64,000 bases of DNA from Clostridia bacterium (GTDB taxonomy: Bacteria; Bacillota; Clostridia; Christensenellales; Christensenellaceae): contig JAFRTU010000007.1 of assembly GCA_017439085.1 (NCBI GenBank), positions 1 to 64,000 on the forward strand, in the 5' to 3' direction. Below, in pieces: positions 1-8,364 of this stretch. The notes beneath the pieces are model-generated. The model saw only the letters and a program-made list of their open reading frames with translations, did not search any database and was not told the DNA's origin. The number at the start of each line of letters is the position of its first letter. Position 1 is the first letter of the stretch. The translations under genes were made by a program, and so were the position numbers.

Positions 1-17
1 ATAAACGAGAATTTAGC
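1..17 (+). repeat. Left arm of 17-bp inverted repeat inside hsdS
   Basis: ATAAACGAGAATTTAGC here is the exact reverse complement of 721-737. It may extend further left, outside the window. It codes for INENLA in the central spacer of HsdS, so recombination here would keep the reading frame up to the crossover. It is a candidate site for a tyrosine recombinase that inverts or swaps recognition domains. Confidence 0.8.
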
Positions 18-717
18 TGAGCAAATCCAAACGCTCTGTAATGCTTGGCTTAATGACTACATTCCTTTTGATGGCATTTGCCCTGCCGATTGGAAGTTAA
101 CGCCTCTTTCGTCATTTGCCCGTTTTATTAGTGGCTATTCCTACAAAGGAAATGAACTTCAACCGTCATCTATTGCAATGGCAACGATCAAAAACTTTGA
201 CCGAAAAGGTGGTTTCAAACTTGATGGATATAAAGAAGTCGTACCATCAGGTAAACTGAAGCCTGAACATCATGCATCGTTGTTCGATACCCTTGTCGCA
301 CACACAGACCTCACTCAAAATGCTGAGGTAATTGGCAATGCAGAGCCAATCCTTAGCTTTTCAAGATATGAAGACATCATCTTCTCAATGGACGTTGTGA
401 AAGTAGTGCCGAACAATCCTGCTGTTTCAAAGTTCCTTATTGCTGCTATGCTGCAAACTCAACAATTCAAAGGGCATTGCCTTGGCTATGTCAATGGGAC
501 GACGGTTCTCCATCTCAGTAAGAAGGCTTTACCAGAGTATTCACTAATGCTGCCTAGAGATTTTAGCGTTTTGAGTCCGCTGGATGAGGCTGTTTCATCG
601 ATGTACCAACAGATGGCACTTAACATCGATGAATGCGTCCAGCTTACGAAGCTTAGGGACACCCTGCTTCCTCTGTTAATGTCTGGGGTGCTGGATGTTT
701 CTGATTTGGACCTTTAA
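1..717 (+). CDS. hsdS: Type I restriction-modification specificity subunit, C-terminal part (cut by left edge)
   Basis: This is the specificity (S) subunit that directs HsdM methylation and HsdR cleavage to one DNA target. The frame is open from base 1, so the start and first recognition domain lie upstream; an ATG at 178 is internal. The 238 visible residues begin with the helical central spacer (NENLAEQIQTLCNAW). A recognition domain follows, with the family-typical opening PADWKLTPLSSFARFISGY, and the end is a second helical spacer (ECVQLTKLRDTLLPLLMSG). hsdR follows after 51 bases. The segment is bounded by a 17-bp inverted repeat (1-17 and 721-737) whose left arm encodes part of the central spacer, the position where shufflon-type hsdS genes recombine. 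The family call is firm; invertibility is inference. Confidence 0.92.
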   Translation: MNENLAEQIQTLCNAWLNDYIPFDGICPADWKLTPLSSFARFISGYSYKGNELQPSSIAMATIKNFDRKGGFKLDGYKEVVPSGKLKPEHHASLFDTLVAHTDLTQNAEVIGNAEPILSFSRYEDIIFSMDVVKVVPNNPAVSKFLIAAMLQTQQFKGHCLGYVNGTTVLHLSKKALPEYSLMLPRDFSVLSPLDEAVSSMYQQMALNIDECVQLTKLRDTLLPLLMSGVLDVSDLDL

Positions 718-720
718 GCC

Positions 721-737
721 GCTAAATTCTCGTTTAT
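721..737 (-). repeat. Right arm of 17-bp inverted repeat, just after hsdS
   Basis: This is the exact reverse complement of bases 1-17, placed 3 bases after the hsdS stop codon and 31 bases before hsdR. It is outside coding sequence, so its retention is not explained by protein conservation. Inverting 1-737 would bring a stop into frame two codons past the arm and give a half-length S protein. Confidence 0.8.
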
Positions 738-768
738 AAAACCGATACCAATACTAAGGAGGCCTACT

Positions 769-3700
769 ATGCTAGGATTATATACGGAGGCCAGTTACGA
801 AAACTCGCTGATTGAGCTGTTTGAAAACATGGAGTACACCCATGTTTACGGTCCGGACATTGAAAGAGATTTCACCAGTCCTCTATATGACGCAGTCTTA
901 GAGGAATATGTCCGCAAAATCAACTCTTCTCTGCCGGATCAGGCTATTACTGAAGCATTGTATAAATTGCGGAGTTTTGAAAATGGAGAGCTCGTCCAGA
1001 AGAATGAAATCTTCATGGATTATCTTCAACACGGCATTCAGGTAAGCTTTTATGACGGCGGTGAACAGAAAGCGGACATTGTTTATCTAGTCGATTATCA
1101 GAACCGTGATAATAACTCTTTCATTATTGCAAACCAATGGACCTTCATTGAAAACAGTAATAAGCGACCTGATATGATCATTTTTTTGAATGGCCTTCCG
1201 GTTGTCGTGATTGAGTTGAAATCCCCTTCCAGAGAAGAGACAGATGCAAGCGAAGCTTATCTTCAGCTCCGCAACTATATGAATGAAATTCCTTCCATGT
1301 TTGTCTATAACGCAATCTGTGTTATGAGCGATCAGGCAATCAGCAAAGCCGGGACGATTACGTCCGGCGAAGACCGTTTTATGGAATGGAAAACAAAGGA
1401 CGGCAGTTATGAAAACACGGCTCTTGCTCAGTTTGATACATTTTTTGAGGGCATCTTCGAGCGCAATCGGTTCCTTGATATCCTGAAGAATTTCATATGC
1501 TTCAGCAATGAGGGAACGAAGCGGTTCAAGATCCTCGCGGGATATCATCAGTATTTTGCCGTCCGCAGAGCGATTGAATCCACCCAAAAAGCCTCAGGAA
1601 CTCATGGAGATGGTCGTGGAGGTGTATTCTGGCATACGCAAGGTTCCGGCAAGTCGCTCTCCATGGTCTTTTACGCGCATCTCCTGCAAGAGGCTATGGA
1701 TAGTCCGACAATCGTTGTGATCACGGACAGGAACGATCTCGATAATCAGCTATACAGTCAGTTTGCAAAGTGCAAGGATTTCCTCCGGCAGACACCGATT
1801 CAGGCAAAGAGCCGTCAGCATCTGAAGGAACTGCTCGAAGGTCGGCAGGCAAACGGTATTTTCTTTACGACAATGCAGAAATTCGAAGTTTCCGATGAAG
1901 CGTTGTCTCAGCGGAAGAATATCGTTGTTATGGCAGACGAAGCGCACAGAGGCCAGTACGGGCTTACAGAACGCATCAAAATGGTTGTAACGGCCACTGG
2001 TGATAAGATTGCTAAACTTCTTCAGGGCATCGCAAGGATCATTCGGAACAGCCTTCCCAAGGCAACTTATATAGGCTTTACTGGTACGCCTATATCTCTG
2101 AAGGACCGCAATACCCGTGAGGTGTTTGGAGATTATATTGACATCTATGATATGACTCAGGCTGTAGCTGATGGTGCCACCCGTCCGGTATATTATGAGA
2201 GCCGTGTAATCAAGCTTTCTTTGAATCCAGACGTCCTTAAGCAAATCGATGAAGAGTATGCCAGAATGCAGTCTGAGGAAGAAGCAGAGGAAGAAGTCCT
2301 TGAGGCAAGCAAAAAACGGCTTGCCCAGATGGAGACGATTCTCGGAGATGACAAGACTATCAATTCGCTCGTCTGCGATATCCTTGATCACTATGAGAAC
2401 TACCGGGAGAATCTTCTGACTGGCAAGGCAATGATTGTCGCTTATTCCCGGCCGATTGCCATGAAGATATATAAGAAGATTCTTGAGCTTCGTCCCGGAT
2501 GGACGGAGAAGGTCGCTGTTGTTATGACCAGCTCCAATAAAGATCCGGAAGAATGGCATGATATTATCGGGAATAAAGCGCACAAGGAAGAGCTTGCGAT
2601 CAAGTTCAAAGACAATGACAGTTCTCTGAAAATTGCCATCGTCGTTGATATGTGGTTGACCGGTTTTGACGTACCATCCCTTGCCACAATGTATGTATTT
2701 AAGCCGATGGTCGGTCACAATCTGATGCAGGCAATCGCTCGTGTCAACCGCGTTTTCAAAGACAAGGAAGGTGGCCTTGTAGTCGATTATATTGGTATCG
2801 CGGCGGCCTTGAAGCAGGCGATGAAGGACTACACTTCCCGCGACCAAGAGAACTTTGGCGAGATGGATGTTGCCAAGGTTGCCTATAACAAATTCATCGA
2901 GAAGCTAGATGTGTGCAGATGTTTGCTTCACGGTTATGACTACTCTGCATTCAGAGGCAATTCCGATTTGGAAAGAGCAAGGGCGATCAGCGGAGCCGTA
3001 AACTTCATTCTTGGAAAAGATGAAGAAACCAGAAAGAACTTCATCAAGGAAGCCTATCTTTTGAAACAGGCGCTGTCTCTTTGTTCCGCACTGGTTCCCT
3101 ACGAAGAAAGACTGGAAGCGGCGTTCTTTGACTCAAATCGAGTACTTATCCTTCGTCTAATGAGCGAAGGCGGCAGGCATAAACTCTCTTTGAAGGAAAT
3201 CAATGATCGCATCAATGAACTGTTGAAGCAGACGGTGAACAGCGACGGCGTGATCAACTTGTTCGCTGATATCAAGGAAGAATTCTCCATTTTTGATCCC
3301 AAGCTTCTTGATGAGATATCCAAAATGCCTGAGAAGAACATAGCTGTAGAAATGCTAAAGAAACTTCTTGCAGAACAGGTGGCCCTGTATAAGAAGAGCA
3401 ACCTTGTTAAGTCGGAAGAATTCAGCGAGATTCTTCAGAGAGTAATGAACAGCTACATCAATGGTATGCTCACTAATGAGGAAGTCATCCAAGAGCTTCT
3501 GAAGCTTGCCGCACAGATCCAGTCCGCAAAGCAGCTCGGTGATGATCTTGGCCTGTCAGAAGAAGAACAAGCGTTTTATGATGCGCTTACAAGGCCAGAG
3601 GCCATCAAGGACTTCTACGAGAACGAGGAACTCGTTGCACTTACAAAGGAGCTTACAGATACCCTGAGAAAGAATAAGACAATTGACTGGGAGAAGCGAG

Positions 3701-3840
3701 ATGACGCAAGAGCAAAGATGCGTATGCTCGTAAAAAAACTTCTGAGGCGTTACAAATACCCGCCAGAGGGAATGGAAGATGCAGTTCAGACCGTTCTTGC
3801 CCAGTGCGAACTTTGGACGGACAATGCGGATGTCGCTTAA
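769..3840 (+). CDS. hsdR: Type I restriction endonuclease, R subunit
   Basis: This is the motor and nuclease subunit of a type I restriction complex: it translocates DNA using ATP and cuts unmethylated DNA far from the target. The 1023 residues are full length for the family. The N-terminal nuclease domain has the PD-(D/E)xK core near residues 134-151 (PDMIIFLNGLPVVVIELKSP). The SF2 helicase follows, with Walker A TQGSGKSLS near 289 and the DEAH box (DEAHRGQYG) near 389, later helicase motifs around VDMWLTGFDVPSL, and a helical C-terminus that binds the methylase. An AAGGAGG ribosome site at 757-763 supports the ATG at 769. hsdM is not in the window and should lie to the left. Confidence 0.97.
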   Translation: MLGLYTEASYENSLIELFENMEYTHVYGPDIERDFTSPLYDAVLEEYVRKINSSLPDQAITEALYKLRSFENGELVQKNEIFMDYLQHGIQVSFYDGGEQKADIVYLVDYQNRDNNSFIIANQWTFIENSNKRPDMIIFLNGLPVVVIELKSPSREETDASEAYLQLRNYMNEIPSMFVYNAICVMSDQAISKAGTITSGEDRFMEWKTKDGSYENTALAQFDTFFEGIFERNRFLDILKNFICFSNEGTKRFKILAGYHQYFAVRRAIESTQKASGTHGDGRGGVFWHTQGSGKSLSMVFYAHLLQEAMDSPTIVVITDRNDLDNQLYSQFAKCKDFLRQTPIQAKSRQHLKELLEGRQANGIFFTTMQKFEVSDEALSQRKNIVVMADEAHRGQYGLTERIKMVVTATGDKIAKLLQGIARIIRNSLPKATYIGFTGTPISLKDRNTREVFGDYIDIYDMTQAVADGATRPVYYESRVIKLSLNPDVLKQIDEEYARMQSEEEAEEEVLEASKKRLAQMETILGDDKTINSLVCDILDHYENYRENLLTGKAMIVAYSRPIAMKIYKKILELRPGWTEKVAVVMTSSNKDPEEWHDIIGNKAHKEELAIKFKDNDSSLKIAIVVDMWLTGFDVPSLATMYVFKPMVGHNLMQAIARVNRVFKDKEGGLVVDYIGIAAALKQAMKDYTSRDQENFGEMDVAKVAYNKFIEKLDVCRCLLHGYDYSAFRGNSDLERARAISGAVNFILGKDEETRKNFIKEAYLLKQALSLCSALVPYEERLEAAFFDSNRVLILRLMSEGGRHKLSLKEINDRINELLKQTVNSDGVINLFADIKEEFSIFDPKLLDEISKMPEKNIAVEMLKKLLAEQVALYKKSNLVKSEEFSEILQRVMNSYINGMLTNEEVIQELLKLAAQIQSAKQLGDDLGLSEEEQAFYDALTRPEAIKDFYENEELVALTKELTDTLRKNKTIDWEKRDDARAKMRMLVKKLLRRYKYPPEGMEDAVQTVLAQCELWTDNADVA

Positions 3841-3890
3841 GCGGCGACGGTATTAGAATTTCACTATGAAAACTATTGGGAGGTGCTTTT

Positions 3891-5346
3891 GTGTCCGATT
3901 ACAGTTATAAACAGGATGGTGATCGGTATGTCATTTATGACGGCAATACGATTCTTACTACTCTGGGAGGAAACAATGTAACGACGTTATATGAGCCTTT
4001 GGCAAAGCGAATTTTGAAGGATCTTGATCGTTACCGAATGAACTTTTGGTCAGCAGCGTCTATCCTCGCATGGCATTTTACCATGATCGATAATTTTGTG
4101 CATATGGGTCATGATCGTGTTGAACAGATTATGGCCACCAGCTTTTGACCCATGTAGATTAGACTTGTCGCAAGAGTTATAGTTCGGGGTGGACTCGCAC
4201 GTTCGGTAATTGGAACGATCGTCGGTAATATATTGAACAATGGTTGTCGAAAGCAACACTGATGCAAATGACAGCTGCCTGCTGTATTGGTAATGCATAC
4301 GAAAGCCTGAACCTTGCGTTGGCGCTGGCACTTGTCTTGGAAAAGTATGACGGTGATGAACGTCAAGAAAAACTGAGTGAGGTGGCACAGCTTATCACTG
4401 ACACTTACCAGTTCGGACCATTCGATGATATTCTAAATGATTTCAAAACCTTTGAACTCTATTATGGAATTCATCTTGATGAGAATGGAAATATTCTTGA
4501 TGATATTGTTCCCGACATTGATGACGAGGATGAAGAAGAGGAAGAAATTGACGTCGATGATCTTTCCGAGTACAGTGTAACCTTTGAACAATTGATTGGC
4601 AGAAATTTCTACCATTACACCGATTGTGAGATCGATAATTCGTAACACGCGGCTTATGATTTTTCTGAACTTGATCTTGATGAGTCAGATGAAGATGAGG
4701 ATGAAAATGATGACGAACCTGATGACGAAGATGAAGATGAATCCGAAGATGGCGGCCTGGCAGATTATCTCCCGGCCGATTGCTGGGTAAAGCGTTTTGT
4801 TGACGATGATGATCCTAATACATTCTATTTGCTGTACATTGTTCTCAACGAGGATGGTGAGATTGAGGACAGCGGTTGTATTGAAAAGAGTTCACAGCAG
4901 ATGGGTGGCGGTGGCTTCTTCTTTATGATTCCGGGAATGGAGATGCCTAGCACAAAGTCCTACGACTATAATTCCTACCCACCGGAAAAAGTCATTGATG
5001 ATCTTCGCTTGCTGTTTAAGGGACGAGCGTTACCACTCGATTTCTCTTTTGTCGGAAAAAGATTGCCGCAGGCAATGATTGATGAAGGTGGAAATGGTGA
5101 AGTGATACAAAGTACACCTATGCTCTACAGTCAGCATTTCGCCTAGCATACATGCATATGAGTGTTGTTACAACTGAAGGCGGAGTTATTGAGGGCTTTT
5201 CGTACTCAACCTATCAGTCTAGTGGCAGTGCTTATGGTGATATGTTCTCTCGTCCAATCTGCTTCTCTGATCGCAAGGACGAGGCAATGGACATGTTGCT
5301 TCACATTTATGACATGTACACGGATGAGGAATTGGAACAACTTTGA
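3891..5346 (+). pseudogene. Decayed gene for an acidic protein (possibly ATP12-like), several stops and frameshifts
   Basis: Four coding pieces follow one another on the same strand. The first, 3891-4148, starts at GTG behind GGGAGG at 3878. About 80 bases with stops separate it from 4229-4645. An in-frame TAA at 4643-4645 is followed by the same frame continuing to 5146, and a frame change then leads to 5152-5346. The pieces read as one protein: a globular N-terminus (YVIYDGNTILTTLGG), a helical part (AYESLNLALALALVL), a long Asp/Glu-rich linker on both sides of the TAA, and a C-terminal domain (NSYPPEKVIDDLRLLFKGRAL). The N-terminal and helical patterns faintly recall ATP12-type chaperones, which I cannot confirm. 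Flanking hsdR and the next gene are intact. Function is unknown. Confidence 0.6.
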
Positions 5347-5431
5347 ATTAGATAAAGAGTGAAATCTTCGTCTTGATTGTCAGATTTTGTCATTTGATAT
5401 ATCATCGATGCTTCTTTGGGGATAATAAATT

Positions 5432-7147
5432 ATGAAAGAAATAGAATTAATTCAACTCATTGCTGCTAACATAAGCAATAATACTATGGATAACATGTTC
5501 CAGCATTTTGCTTCTGATTGCACCTATTATAGTGATGGTTCCAAAATGGCAACCGGTAAAAATGATGTTTGTGCTTTCTTTACAAAGAGAAAAAGCGCAT
5601 TAAATCGTGACCATGTTCAGTGCTTTGCATATCCTGCAACGATTGAAGAATCTGAGGAGAGAGATGTCGTGGTGGGGGCAAATTGTGTAGCGTTGTGTCA
5701 ATTTGACAAATACAATTGCGTAGGTTTTATGACAATCCAAACCAATCTGTTTGGAAATATTAAGCAGTTTGCTTTTCACACGACATCCAAAGTCACCTTT
5801 AAAACATCCGCACCTGGCAAGTTCAATGTAACAAAGGTCCCGGAGGACGCTCATGATGCAATTGGATACAGAGCATTTGCTTTTGGTATCATGGATGAGC
5901 ACGTCGTTTTGAGCAAACATATTAGGCGATACGATATTTTCCACGATTATGTTCAGCGTGTTTATACCTTTATCGTGCAAAAGCTCAACGCAGATTTTAA
6001 TCAAGGTATCTCGAACGCTGCGGGTTATTTATATATTTCAGCAATGGCAACCGCTGTTCAAAGTAATAACGGAACAACATTGTTCCAGTTCGATGAAACT
6101 GTATCTACCAGCGGGAAAATCCCTGTCGTTGATGCAAGATATCAGGCTTGGATTAACGAAGGCTATGAAACCGGCAAAAAGCTATTCTTTGGATTTATTG
6201 AATATGTCAATCTGAGAAGTCCAAAGGGAGACTACTTTGATGGTCAGCTCAGGCAGTCCTTCTTAGATATGACTCTCTATGGCTCAACACAGGCCAATAA
6301 AGATATGGATATGGGGATTCCTGTATCTGATAAACCGGAAATATCAGAATTAAGAATAGCGGTTCAAAATCTGTTGAGTAGTCAGAGCCCCGACAACATG
6401 AGGGGATTTGCCAAAGTGTTGAAATCATATATTGATGATGGCACATGGATTCATATGCCGTGTAAAAAGTATGAAAAAGGATTTCGCATGAGAATAGTCG
6501 ATAGTCGAGGAAAGCACTTCGCAGCTCTCTACTCTGATGCATCTGAAATCCGCAATAAAGGAAAGGACGATATTGTCTTAACTGATATAAATAAACTAAT
6601 TGAGCCTGTTTTCCAAAACACTGATATTGATGGAATTGTGATTGATCCCGACACAACATCCCTTTGTCTTGAGAAGCATTTCTTGTTGAAATGTATTCTT
6701 CATGGATCATATCCAGAGGTAGATAATGGTAGCAGTCCGCAAAAAGACTGGGGTGCTGGAATTCCAAAATACACTAAAGATGATTTAATGACAGCAGGTG
6801 AGATTCAAAACTTTGCTATGCATACTGTTATTGATTACGATCAAGCATTACAGCAAAGATATCGCTTGATTTCTGGTTGTGATTATCCAGGAGCAATGCC
6901 GAGTTTGATATTCGGAAACGATAAGACGTATTTGTTTATTTACATCAAGGGATATACGACAATGGAAGAGCCTACTTTAAGTGATGCCGAGAGAAGCGAA
7001 TTGCTAAGTATGTGTGAGAAGTACAATGCAAAAGGCTATTGGGCTCCTGTTGGTTTCCTGTCTACTGATCCTGCAAGATTTGAGGCAAACCTTGCGCTTA
7101 AAGGAGATGGATTCTACTGTAAGTACCAAGGACTTAGGGAAGTATAA
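5432..7147 (+). CDS. NTF2/SnoaL-like plus SseB-like multidomain protein of unknown function
   Basis: This 571-aa protein is intact. Residues 1-125 look like an NTF2/SnoaL-type fold (an early helix pair, then HFASDCTYYSDG and alternating strands). Residues about 320-425 match the SseB N-terminal pattern: a GKHFAALYSDASEI strand region, a LTDINKLIEPV helix and DGIVIDPDTTSLCLEK. The last 150 residues form a further unrecognised domain ending in PVGFLSTDPARFEANLALKGDG. There is no signal peptide or membrane segment, so it is probably cytosolic. It sits alone on its transcript between the type I R gene region and a relaxase relic, and uses the non-ATA codon style of the left island. Domain calls are by eye, and no enzymatic role can be assigned. 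Confidence 0.8.
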   Translation: MKEIELIQLIAANISNNTMDNMFQHFASDCTYYSDGSKMATGKNDVCAFFTKRKSALNRDHVQCFAYPATIEESEERDVVVGANCVALCQFDKYNCVGFMTIQTNLFGNIKQFAFHTTSKVTFKTSAPGKFNVTKVPEDAHDAIGYRAFAFGIMDEHVVLSKHIRRYDIFHDYVQRVYTFIVQKLNADFNQGISNAAGYLYISAMATAVQSNNGTTLFQFDETVSTSGKIPVVDARYQAWINEGYETGKKLFFGFIEYVNLRSPKGDYFDGQLRQSFLDMTLYGSTQANKDMDMGIPVSDKPEISELRIAVQNLLSSQSPDNMRGFAKVLKSYIDDGTWIHMPCKKYEKGFRMRIVDSRGKHFAALYSDASEIRNKGKDDIVLTDINKLIEPVFQNTDIDGIVIDPDTTSLCLEKHFLLKCILHGSYPEVDNGSSPQKDWGAGIPKYTKDDLMTAGEIQNFAMHTVIDYDQALQQRYRLISGCDYPGAMPSLIFGNDKTYLFIYIKGYTTMEEPTLSDAERSELLSMCEKYNAKGYWAPVGFLSTDPARFEANLALKGDGFYCKYQGLREV

Positions 7148-7188
7148 TGCGAATCACTGTAGCAAATACAATAATTGAAAAATAGGCG

Positions 7189-7231
7189 AGCCAAAAGCGA
7201 TCAATTGTGAAAAAGTTGATCGCTTTTGGCT
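7189..7231. other. 16-bp perfect inverted repeat with 11-nt loop
   Basis: The arms 7189-7204 and 7216-7231 are exact reverse complements (AGCCAAAAGCGATCAA and its complement). Three or four more pairs outside them form if one G-T pair is allowed. It begins 42 bases after the preceding stop codon. There is no following T run, so it is not a classic terminator. It could be an mRNA 3' stabiliser, a protein-binding palindrome or part of a mobile-element end. Confidence 0.75.
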
Positions 7232-7243
7232 TGCACATTACAT

Positions 7244-7286
7244 AGGCGATGATCCAAGCAGTCTGCCTGGAACATCGCCTTTTTTT
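7244..7286 (+). terminator. Intrinsic terminator
   Basis: The stem AGGCGATG (7244-7251) pairs with CATCGCCT (7273-7280) and is followed directly by six T residues. The 21-nt loop is long. It ends transcription from the 571-aa gene and isolates the structured segment that follows. Confidence 0.75.
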
Positions 7287-7288
7287 GT

Positions 7289-7490
7289 GGGACCGTCCGG
7301 CGAACGGTTCCGCAAAAAGCCGGAAGAACTGAAACGAGCTGTCTGGCCAACAGCGAGGTTTAGGCCTTCCGGGGCAAGGTCAAGGGGATGCAATCCCTTG
7401 TCTGGGTGCCGGGGAGAAACGTCCGGCGCAGGTCGAGGGCAAGGCCCCGCCCAGTTAAGTGATGGGAACCGTCACTTAGTACTGGGTATT
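7289..7490 (+). ncRNA. Candidate structured RNA (multi-hairpin) upstream of a Mob relic
   Basis: About 200 GC-rich bases fold into consecutive helices. These are 7289-7296 with 7304-7311, 7320-7326 with 7366-7372 enclosing GCTGT/ACAGC (7338-7342 with 7350-7354), 7381-7386 with 7395-7400, 7406-7412 with 7423-7429, and a long helix 7450-7462 with 7472-7486 broken by a two-base bulge. The segment lies between a terminator and the GGAGG of the downstream open frame. A 76-codon open frame crosses it but has no ribosome site. It is unlike RNase P, tmRNA, 6S or a group II intron core as far as I can see. Its layout, an RNA before a mobile-element ORF, recalls HEARO/omega-RNA or a relaxase leader, but no IscB or TnpB gene follows. 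Class unknown. Confidence 0.55.
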
Positions 7491-7542
7491 ACCTGCCGAC
7501 ATTATCTCCTGTTTTAGTGGGTTCAGGAGGCAGGATTAAACC

Positions 7543-8049
7543 ATGATTTTCAAAAAAGAGGAATTACAGTTGCTGCTGAAAATGACAAGACACAATGGGA
7601 GGTCTGGCAAGAACGGAACCTATAATCCAAAACACAATGACCTTAGATTCGATATCGCCAACAGTGACCATATCGATCAGGACCGGGTAAAGCAGAATGT
7701 CTACTGGGACTGCTATCAGGGATTCCACTTTCCCTCGGATCAGGAACAGGAGGACAGGATCGTTTATTCCTTTGAGCAGATCGAGCGGACTTACTATCTG
7801 GATAACTATCTCGATTACTGCGAAGTACAGCATGAACGGAACAGGCAGACCGGGCATTCCGGCAGAGACCGGACACCGGAAGATCTCCTGAAAGACAAAA
7901 AGACCTGCCCGGAGGAATCGCTGATCCATATCGGCACGATGGAGCAGTCGGTCCCGCCGGACGTTCTGGCAAAGATACCATGGAAAGACAGAGGCAGGTC
8001 TGTACCGCTTTCAAGGATGAAGAACTCCGGGCGAAGGCATTTATCTTGA
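7543..8049 (+). pseudogene. Mob/Pre-type relaxase, N-terminal fragment
   Basis: The first 145 residues match the N-terminus of the plasmid mobilisation/recombination (Mob/Pre) proteins common in Clostridia: CRHNGR-like TRHNGRSGKNGTYNPKHND, HIDQDRVKQNVYWDCYQGF, and TCPEESLIHIGTMEQSV. The family normally runs to 300-500 residues and carries its HxH-type metal site and catalytic core after this point. Here homology stops near 7970, where the frame runs into unrelated sequence overlapping the next open frame. The ATG at 7543 has GGAGG at 7527-7531. The fragment marks an old mobilisable element that recombined with the neighbouring DNA and is unlikely to be an active relaxase. Confidence 0.7.
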
Positions 8050-8264
8050 AGGAACAGATCGGACAGATCTCCGATTTCGTCTGGCCTGAACTGAATCGCA
8101 AGACCAAGTGGAACATGAACAACAGCATCGGTCTTGACCGTTACAGCTGGGACATCGAGGATGAGAATGACGAGGACGGGACCGAAACGATAGCCGAGAA
8201 GATCGACTGGATGGTCCGGAGAGACATACAGTCTGGCGTATTTGACTTTTCAAAGAATTCTTGA
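7980..8264 (+). CDS. Hypothetical protein, 94 aa, possibly a gene fragment
   Basis: I do not recognise this protein. It overlaps the end of the relaxase fragment in another frame and has no clear ribosome site, so it is probably the 3' remnant of a larger gene fused to the Mob relic. The sequence is soluble and acidic: a helix (ELRAKAFILKEQIGQISDFV), a KWNMNNSIGLDRYSW segment, an Asp/Glu-rich stretch and a helix EKIDWMVRRD near the end. Confidence 0.4.
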   Translation: MERQRQVCTAFKDEELRAKAFILKEQIGQISDFVWPELNRKTKWNMNNSIGLDRYSWDIEDENDEDGTETIAEKIDWMVRRDIQSGVFDFSKNS

Positions 8265-8273
8265 TATGATTGG

Positions 8274-8294
8274 CGCGCAACTTCAGGTTGCGCG
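8274..8294 (+). other. 8-bp stem-loop after the hypothetical fragment
   Basis: CGCGCAAC (8274-8281) pairs with GTTGCGCG (8287-8294) around a 5-nt loop, 10 bases after the preceding stop. No T run follows. It lies 16 bases upstream of the promoter of the XRE gene, so it is either a weak terminator or an operator for that regulator. Confidence 0.45.
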
Positions 8295-8309
8295 ATGCAA
8301 GAACAGGTT

Positions 8310-8339
8310 TTAGACGGTTCCTGCCGGGCTACGTATAAT
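8310..8339 (+). promoter_or_regulatory. Sigma-A-type promoter of the XRE gene
   Basis: TTAGAC (8310-8315) and a perfect TATAAT (8334-8339) are separated by 18 bases. The ATG at 8338 falls inside the -10 box and cannot be the translation start, which supports the ATG at 8365. Confidence 0.65.
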
Positions 8340-8364
8340 GAGACCAGAAAGCGAGGTGAGCAAA

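Noticed and set aside
1750..2847. Long open frame (365 codons) antisense to hsdR
   Set aside because: It has no ribosome site or recognisable domain, and lies opposite the conserved helicase motifs of hsdR.
4643..4645. In-frame TAA read as recoding within the acidic protein
   Set aside because: The same gene has two other disruptions and neighbouring genes use TAA normally, so pseudogenisation is simpler.
4500..4745. GAT/GAA-rich tract as a microsatellite or repeat element
   Set aside because: The units are irregular and in frame as Asp/Glu codons, so it is a coding low-complexity linker.
7287..7517. 76-codon open frame across the structured RNA segment
   Set aside because: It has no ribosome site and overlaps every helix. 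Its composition is set by GC-rich hairpins.
8338..8340. ATG at 8338 as start of the XRE gene
   Set aside because: It overlaps the TATAAT box at 8334-8339. The ATG at 8365 has a proper ribosome site.
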